Assembly (NCBI GenBank): GCA_910578995.1
Contig: CAJTSY010000131.1
Span: 1-10,909 of the forward strand
Direction of reading: 5' to 3'
From: an uncultured Acetatifactor sp.
Lineage (GTDB): Bacteria > Bacillota > Clostridia > Lachnospirales > Lachnospiraceae
DNA length: 10,909 bases
The position numbers were made by a program, and so were the translations under genes. Below are positions 7,419 through 10,909 of the stretch, one piece after another (positions within the stretch are counted from its first letter, which is position 1; the number at the start of each line of letters is the position of its first letter). Below the pieces are notes generated by a model. The model saw nothing but the letters and a program-made list of their open reading frames with translations. It was not told the DNA's origin and ran no database searches.

Positions 7419-7455
7419 CAGGCAGCATCCCTATCTGCTGAGATTCGCCTGCCTG
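7419..7455 (-). promoter_or_regulatory. Inverted repeat in the operon leader
   Basis: In the leader between the promoter and the first gene, CAGGCAG and CTGCCTG form a 7-bp stem around 23 bases. Inside it a competing 5-bp stem, CAGCA/TGCTG, shares part of the right arm. There is no T tract, so it is not a terminator as such. It could be a protein-binding site or an mRNA fold, but 7 bp can occur by chance. Confidence 0.3.
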
Positions 7456-7467
7456 ACCCACATAATC

Positions 7468-7496
7468 AGTATAAGCGATACACAAAAAAATTTCAA
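7468..7496 (-). promoter_or_regulatory. Sigma-A promoter of the six-gene ESX-like operon
   Basis: On the minus strand TTGAAA (7491-7496) and TATACT (7468-7473) are separated by exactly 17 bases, with a T-rich start to the spacer. Both boxes are close to consensus. The predicted start near 7461 gives a leader of about 70 bases. It lies in the 134-base gap after the DUF2791 ATPase gene, so the ESX-like operon can be transcribed independently of the ATPase/TerB genes, although no strong terminator separates them. Confidence 0.75.
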
Positions 7497-7524
7497 TAAA
7501 AATGTCGTAACATCTCCCAAAACC

Positions 7525-8841
7525 CTATATCTCAAACTCCCGGAACTCCTCTGCCACATCCTCCCCGGCAAGTCCGCCCTTCGCCATCTCGAAGCTGTTG
7601 TCCCCCAGGATTTCCGCCACGGTTTTTTCCGGATTCTGGTGGAGGATGTTCACCAGTTCAATGAAATCCCGGATGATTTCCCTGGGCGTGATATGGCTCT
7701 GGGCTCCCACCCGGTTGTATTCCACGGTGAGGAAATACACCAGATCCTCATGCTTCAGAACCGGTTCATATTTATAAAGCCCGGCATGGATGTCCCGCAG
7801 CTTTTCCACCAGGATATACATTTCCTCCTGGTTCAGCATCTGCAGGCGGATAATGGGGGCGGAAAAATCCCTTATCTCCCCGGCGGCAAAATGTCCCTCC
7901 GCCAGACGGGAACGCAGGGCTTCGTAGCTGAACACGCCCTTATACTTATCCTCGATACACTGTGGGGTGCCGCCCATGAGGAAGCCGATGTATTTCGCCT
8001 TGCCCTGGAGCACGTCATTGTACATGGTGAGGATTTTCTCATAGTTATTAGCCCGTGTAATAGAATTCGGTATTTTGAATATATTCACAAGCTCGTCGAT
8101 GATGACCAACAGGCCCTTATAGCCCGCCCCCACCAGGAACGCCGCGAAAAGCTTCAGGAAATCGTACCAGGTCTCGTCGTTTACGATGAAATTGATTCCC
8201 AGTTCCTCTTTGGACTCCCTGCGGGAAGGGTATTCTCCCCGAAACCACCGCAGGACGTTGGATTTCAGGGCAGCATCGTCCTCCTTGTACGCCCTCCAGT
8301 AAAGAGCCACCGCCCTGGCAAACTCGAAGCCGTTCACCATTCCTTCCAGGGAGCCGGCCACCGCGTAAATCTGCCTCTCCACCTCCGCCTCAAAGGCTTC
8401 CCCCTCCAGTCCTGAAGCGGTCCTAACCTCCGTCTGGATGCCGGAAATCCATTTCTCCAATATAAGCGGCAGCGCGCCGCCGTCAGGCTTTGATTTGGTG
8501 GAAAGATTCTGGATCAGTTCCTTGTAGGTGGCAAGCCCCTGCCCCTTCGTCCCCGCGAAACGCCGCTCCGGCGACAGGTCCGCGTCCACCACCGCAAAGC
8601 CCCTGGCGGTGGCATGGTTCCGGATGGTCTGCAGCAGGAAGCTTTTGCCGCTGCCGTACTTCCCCACGATGAAGCGGAAGGACGCGCCGCCCTCCTCAAT
8701 CATGTCAATGTCATGCAGTATGGCGGAGATTTCCCGGGTACGGCCTACCGTGATGTATTCCAGGCCCGCCCTGGGCACCACGCCGCCTTTCAGGGCGTTG
8801 ATTAAAATATTTGCAATTCTCGCAGGTACCTGTCTGTCCAT
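7525..8841 (-). CDS. DUF2791 (BrxC/BrxD-type) P-loop ATPase
   Basis: The 438-residue product is an AAA-type ATPase. Residues 1-50 contain the family-typical opening with IANILINALKGGVVP and GRTREI. Walker A is GKYGSGKS at 60-67 and Walker B LLVIIDE at 244-250. A sensor-like FLMGGTP is near 287-293, and EALRSRL (308-314) supplies possible arginine fingers. The C-terminal part is helical. This layout is that of DUF2791 (Pfam BrxC/BrxD family), Orc1/Cdc6-like ATPases found in BREX type 2 loci and beside TerB-N/TerB-C proteins and superfamily II helicases. The TerB-C gene upstream supports the second context, so a role in DNA processing or defence is likely; the substrate is unknown. The ATG at 8841 follows GAGGAAA. 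Its core, roughly 8200-8700, looks richer in GC than neighbouring genes. Confidence 0.88.
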   Translation of the reverse strand: MDRQVPARIANILINALKGGVVPRAGLEYITVGRTREISAILHDIDMIEEGGASFRFIVGKYGSGKSFLLQTIRNHATARGFAVVDADLSPERRFAGTKGQGLATYKELIQNLSTKSKPDGGALPLILEKWISGIQTEVRTASGLEGEAFEAEVERQIYAVAGSLEGMVNGFEFARAVALYWRAYKEDDAALKSNVLRWFRGEYPSRRESKEELGINFIVNDETWYDFLKLFAAFLVGAGYKGLLVIIDELVNIFKIPNSITRANNYEKILTMYNDVLQGKAKYIGFLMGGTPQCIEDKYKGVFSYEALRSRLAEGHFAAGEIRDFSAPIIRLQMLNQEEMYILVEKLRDIHAGLYKYEPVLKHEDLVYFLTVEYNRVGAQSHITPREIIRDFIELVNILHQNPEKTVAEILGDNSFEMAKGGLAGEDVAEEFREFEI

Positions 8842-8947
8842 ATGGCTTTCCTCATTTCTTTAAATCCTGTACCAAAACGTAAATTCGAACTTACTGCCCG
8901 GGCCATGCCAGAACCAGAACTTTGCCGAAAAACGCAGAATTTCGTTG

Positions 8948-9115
8948 TTAAACGCCCAGCACCGGCACACATGCCTCCAAAACCGCGAAAGTAATGTCGC
9001 ACTTTACATTCGTTTCTCTCCACCAGTACGGCTCCCTGCCCGCAATCTGCCGAAAGGCTTTCAGGACCTTCTCCGGAATCCGCTCCGGGAGAATCTCTTT
9101 CTCTTCTGCCGGTAT
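8948..9115 (-). pseudogene. Protein-like 55-codon fragment, family unknown
   Basis: The frame from just after a TAA (9116-9118) to a TAA at 8948-8950 reads IPAEEKEILPERIPEKVLKA, then FRQIAGREPYWWRE, and ends LEACVPVLGV. Its codons (GAG, AAG, CTG, CCG, GTG) and amphipathic pattern resemble those of real genes nearby. There is no ATG, GTG or TTG start with a ribosome-binding site near its beginning. I do not recognise the family. It may be the tail of a broken gene, possibly frameshifted from the frame reading EHIAGTVSRILQ just upstream. Confidence 0.3.
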
Positions 9116-9128
9116 TTATTTCCTTTTG

Positions 9129-9159
9129 ATTGCAGGATCCGCGAAACGGTTCCTGCAAT
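9129..9159. repeat. 9-bp perfect inverted repeat (hairpin)
   Basis: ATTGCAGGA and TCCTGCAAT form a perfect 9-bp stem. After a T-T mismatch, CCG/CGG adds three more pairs around a CGAAA loop. No T tract follows on either strand, so it is not a standard terminator. It could be an operator, a mobile-element end or an RNA hairpin. Confidence 0.5.
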
Positions 9160-9275
9160 ATGTTCAGGGAAAATCCCGGAAACATTACGAAAAACGCTAC
9201 AGACTCGTATCAGAAAATATCCTGTTCCACAGCAAATCATAAAATGATTCCCGCGAATTCTACCGTAACACTTCC

Positions 9276-9767
9276 TTAATAAGGAGAAAGCCTGAGAGCT
9301 GCAATAATTTCTTCCCCATCCATGTCCCCGGTCTCCGAAAATCCAAAAGAATGATAAAGTTCCTTCGCAATTTCGTTTTCGGGCTCGTAGGACAGCCAAC
9401 AGTATTCCGCATCCCCGCAGGGCTTTGTCCGGATGAAATCCAGTGCAAGCTTTATTGCCTCTCTCCCATAACCGCGATGCTGATAGCGCTTATCTATCAT
9501 CAGCCGCCAGAGATTGTAATTATTGTAGGCAATCTCCGGCGCATCCTCCCAGTAGTCATCCACATCATATCCTATCATGCAGAAACCTACAGGCAAGTCG
9601 TCATCATAAATCCCAAAGGGGAAAGCCTGCCCGCCTCCTGTAATGGTGGTGTATGCTTCGATTATACTGGTTTTATTCTCCGCCACAAAGTTTGCCTGTT
9701 CCTCTTTGACACTTAATTTTACAATATCCCAGACATTTTTTCCATTTATTTTTTCGATTCTCAACAT
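9276..9767 (-). CDS. GNAT N-acetyltransferase, BltD/spermidine acetyltransferase-like
   Basis: A 163-residue GNAT-fold enzyme that transfers acetyl from acetyl-CoA to an amine. The acetyl-CoA pyrophosphate loop is Q96-H-R-G-Y-G101 at the start of helix 3, after strand 4 (LWRLMIDKRY). Tyr138 in ELYHSFGF is in the usual general-acid position. The N-terminus and the ELYHSFGF..TGDMDGEEI end resemble BltD/PaiA-type polyamine acetyltransferases, so a polyamine or similar amine is a plausible substrate, not proven. The ATG at 9767 follows AGAGG at 9 bases. It sits alone between the TerB-C and DUF2791 genes, flanked by gaps with coding scraps, so it is probably an insert unrelated to that system. Confidence 0.88.
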   Translation of the reverse strand: MLRIEKINGKNVWDIVKLSVKEEQANFVAENKTSIIEAYTTITGGGQAFPFGIYDDDLPVGFCMIGYDVDDYWEDAPEIAYNNYNLWRLMIDKRYQHRGYGREAIKLALDFIRTKPCGDAEYCWLSYEPENEIAKELYHSFGFSETGDMDGEEIIAALRLSPY

Positions 9768-9772
9768 TTATG

Positions 9773-9904
9773 TTACCTCTTTTTCCGGAAATGGGCAGGG
9801 ATTGAACGCACATCCGTGTCCCCCACGGCAGGTCTTTCGTTGGTATTGTTGCCTGTGCCTCTGTCTATTCTGGGAGAGCCATTCAATATTAATGTTTTCA
9901 TCAT
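9773..9904 (-). pseudogene. Flavodoxin-like oxidoreductase N-terminal remnant
   Basis: From the ATG at 9904, preceded by AGGGGAAG, the frame reads MMKTLILNGSPR, the hallmark first strand and phosphate loop of NAD(P)H-dependent FMN reductase/flavodoxin-fold proteins (MKxLILNGSPRxxGNT). After RGTGNN the similarity is lost and the frame stops after 43 residues at 9773, at the acetyltransferase ribosome-binding site. Intact family members are about 150-200 residues, so this is a truncated remnant, perhaps still translated as a short leader peptide. Confidence 0.5.
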
Positions 9905-10083
9905 ACTTCCCCTGCCAGTTTCAAGTTGATTACTGTCTTGTATTACCACGTTCAAACAGAAAGCTGCCTCACTCTGTATACTTAATCGTAAAACCGTGTC
10001 TGCCATTCACACTGCATACTATATTTAGGCGCTTCCCATGAATGAACTCTGTGAATGAAATATCGTGAAAAGGAAACTTCAAA

Positions 10084-10909
10084 TTACAACGCATCCAACA
10101 TTCTTCTTACGTCTTCCAGATAGTCTTCATAGACCTCGAATTCATTGTCCAGCAGCCCGTCGCCCACCGCGTCGGATGCCTTGTCGTTGATGCCCTCTGC
10201 CAGAACCTCCAACATGATGCCCTGTTCGTCGGCAAACTGCTTTAAGTCCGCTTTATCGTTCAAAATGATGCGTAATGCCTGCCGCTCTGTGTCGGTCAGG
10301 GCCTCTTTCAAAATGTTCCATTCGTCTCCGGGCTCTGATGCTGCATTCATACCGTTTCCAATTTGATGCGCAGCATTCCATGCCTCCATGCTGTCGGGCC
10401 ATGCTGTGTACTGTGATTCTGCTTTCTCTGATAGTACTGCGTGCTGCGATTCACCTTTCTCTGATGGTACTGTGCATTGCAATTCCGATTTCTTCTGCAG
10501 TGTTGAGGGTTGAATCTCTCCTTCCCCTGACACCGCTGTATGCTGAACAGTTTCTTCCTTTAATAATGCAGCGGATTCTTTCTCCACAAAATCTGAATTT
10601 GAAGAAGCCTGAATTTCCTTTTCTGCTGTCAGATTCAGGATATCGTTCCGGAGTTGGGTGCCTTCTTCCGCATGCCCGGTTTTCAACCCCGTCCCCGTTT
10701 TTCCCGAATCGGAGTCCCTTTCCCCCGGTACAGGCAGCCCACTCCCCGCTCCAGTGCCACCTTCCCCCGACACAGGCAGCCTACTCCCCGCTCCAATGAC
10801 ACCTTCCTCCGTCACAGGCAGCCTTCGCCCTGCTCCAATGACACCTTCCTCCGGCACAGGCAGCCTACTCCCCGCTCCAGTGCCACCTTCCTCCGGCACA
10901 GGCAGCCTT
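10084..10909 (-). CDS. TerB-C domain protein, C-terminal part (gene runs off right edge)
   Basis: The last 274 codons of a longer protein; the frame stays open to the window edge, so the true start is outside. The final 80 residues (about 10084-10330) match the TerB-C domain: WNILKEALTDTERQAL, then FADEQGIMLEVLAEGINDKA, then DNEFEVYEDYLEDVRRML, an acidic helical domain that typically ends proteins carrying TerB-N. TerB-type domains are thought to sense metal or act as scaffolds in stress and DNA-processing islands, often beside a DUF2791 ATPase and a helicase; such an ATPase lies downstream here. Before the domain is a long, probably disordered linker with five 11-residue repeats (10393-10557) and at least four 14-residue repeats (10731 to the edge). 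The TAA is at 10084 with no clear terminator after it. Confidence 0.8.
   Translation of the reverse strand, partial: RLPVPEEGGTGAGSRLPVPEEGVIGAGRRLPVTEEGVIGAGSRLPVSGEGGTGAGSGLPVPGERDSDSGKTGTGLKTGHAEEGTQLRNDILNLTAEKEIQASSNSDFVEKESAALLKEETVQHTAVSGEGEIQPSTLQKKSELQCTVPSEKGESQHAVLSEKAESQYTAWPDSMEAWNAAHQIGNGMNAASEPGDEWNILKEALTDTERQALRIILNDKADLKQFADEQGIMLEVLAEGINDKASDAVGDGLLDNEFEVYEDYLEDVRRMLDAL
10393..10557 (-). repeat. 33-bp (11-residue) degenerate tandem repeats in the TerB-C protein linker
   Basis: Five in-frame units of 11 residues follow one another: EETVQHTAVSG, EGEIQPSTLQK, KSELQCTVPSE, KGESQHAVLSE, KAESQYTAWPD. The pattern is roughly K-x-E-x-Q-x-T/A-V-x-S-E. They are diverged in DNA. The unit is polar, Glu/Gln/Ser-rich and probably unstructured. 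Confidence 0.7.
10731..10909 (-). repeat. 42-bp tandem repeats in the TerB-C protein linker
   Basis: CAGGCAGCC recurs (plus strand) at 10731, 10773, 10815, 10857 and 10899, exactly 42 bases apart. Each unit encodes 14 residues of the type RLPVPEEGGTGAGS, with changes at the P/T/S and GT/VI positions. The last copy runs off the window, so the array is longer than seen. DNA identity between units is high, suggesting recent expansion. Confidence 0.92.

Larger units (their letters stand above)
8842..9275. other. 434-bp gap without an intact gene; small hairpins and a coding scrap
   Basis: Between the acetyltransferase stop and the ATPase start I find no gene with start, ribosome-binding site and stop. 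The gap contains a protein-like 55-codon stretch (8948-9115), a 9-bp hairpin (9129-9159), an imperfect hairpin TTCAGGGA/TCCCGGAA (9163-9181) and a small palindrome AATCAT-AAA-ATGATT (9235-9249). A convincing promoter for the ATPase gene is not seen. The gap looks like decayed or inserted DNA. Confidence 0.5.

Noticed and set aside
7500..7524. Terminator after the DUF2791 ATPase gene
   Set aside because: An ATGT-TACG-ACAT mini-stem followed by TTTTTATT is present, but a 4-bp stem is too short to call; read-through into the ESX-like operon cannot be excluded.
7414..8415. Plus-strand open frame of 333 codons
   Set aside because: It is antisense to the DUF2791 ATPase, which has Walker motifs and a good start. 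The frame is a by-product of GC-rich codon use.
9129..9159. Hairpin as terminator for the acetyltransferase gene
   Set aside because: Neither strand has a T run after the stem, and it lies more than 110 bases past the stop codon.
8802..9185. Minus-strand open frame of 127 codons across the ATPase start
   Set aside because: It overlaps the true ATPase start in another frame, has Gly/Arg/Ser-rich composition and no family resemblance; the neighbouring frame at 8948-9115 looks more protein-like.
9790..9840. tRNA-like T-arm (GTTCAATCCC on the minus strand)
   Set aside because: The flanking bases do not form a proper T-stem, and no anticodon arm, D arm or acceptor stem is found at the right distances.

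Overview
The base composition is moderate, the Shine-Dalgarno sequences are strong GGAGG types, and the gene families (an ESX/WXG100-like operon, a DUF2791 ATPase, a TerB-C protein, a BltD-like acetyltransferase) point to a Gram-positive Firmicute. A gut Clostridia/Lachnospiraceae genome is the best guess, made from gene style and not from a marker gene. Every convincing gene lies on the minus strand, so transcription runs from right to left.

Right part (about 10.9 to 7.5 kb). The window opens inside a gene whose C-terminus is a TerB-C-type domain, preceded by a low-complexity linker made of two kinds of in-frame tandem repeat. About 1.24 kb further on lies a DUF2791/BrxC-BrxD-type P-loop ATPase. 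TerB-N/TerB-C proteins, DUF2791 ATPases and superfamily II helicases are known to form DNA-processing islands, so these two genes probably belong to one system. The 1.24 kb between them holds an intact GNAT acetyltransferase and several protein-like scraps (a flavodoxin-like N-terminus, an unrecognised 55-codon stretch, a 37-codon stretch). It looks like an insertion or decay zone. No helicase gene is present in the window.

Central and left part (7.5 to 0.33 kb). This is a complete transcription unit with a near-consensus promoter at 7468-7496, six genes with short gaps, and an intrinsic terminator at 333-356. In order of transcription the genes encode: a small two-helix membrane protein; a 74-residue WXG100-like protein; a 249-residue coiled-coil protein; a 1696-residue FtsK/SpoIIIE-type ATPase fused to about 20 Sel1-like repeats; and two more WXG100-like proteins of 91 and 89 residues. 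It resembles a type VII (ESX/Ess) secretion locus reduced to its ATPase and WXG proteins. Unlike EssC/EccC, the ATPase shows no transmembrane segment or FHA domain. No EssA/EssB/EsaA/EccB/EccD/YukD-like gene is visible. All three small proteins carry W-x-D where the family name implies W-x-G. I consider this the most interesting system in the window.

Left edge (1 to 330). The N-terminus of a DMT/EamA-type transporter begins at 140. Its apparent promoter lies inside a 42-codon relic resembling the C-terminus of a DUF234-type ATPase.
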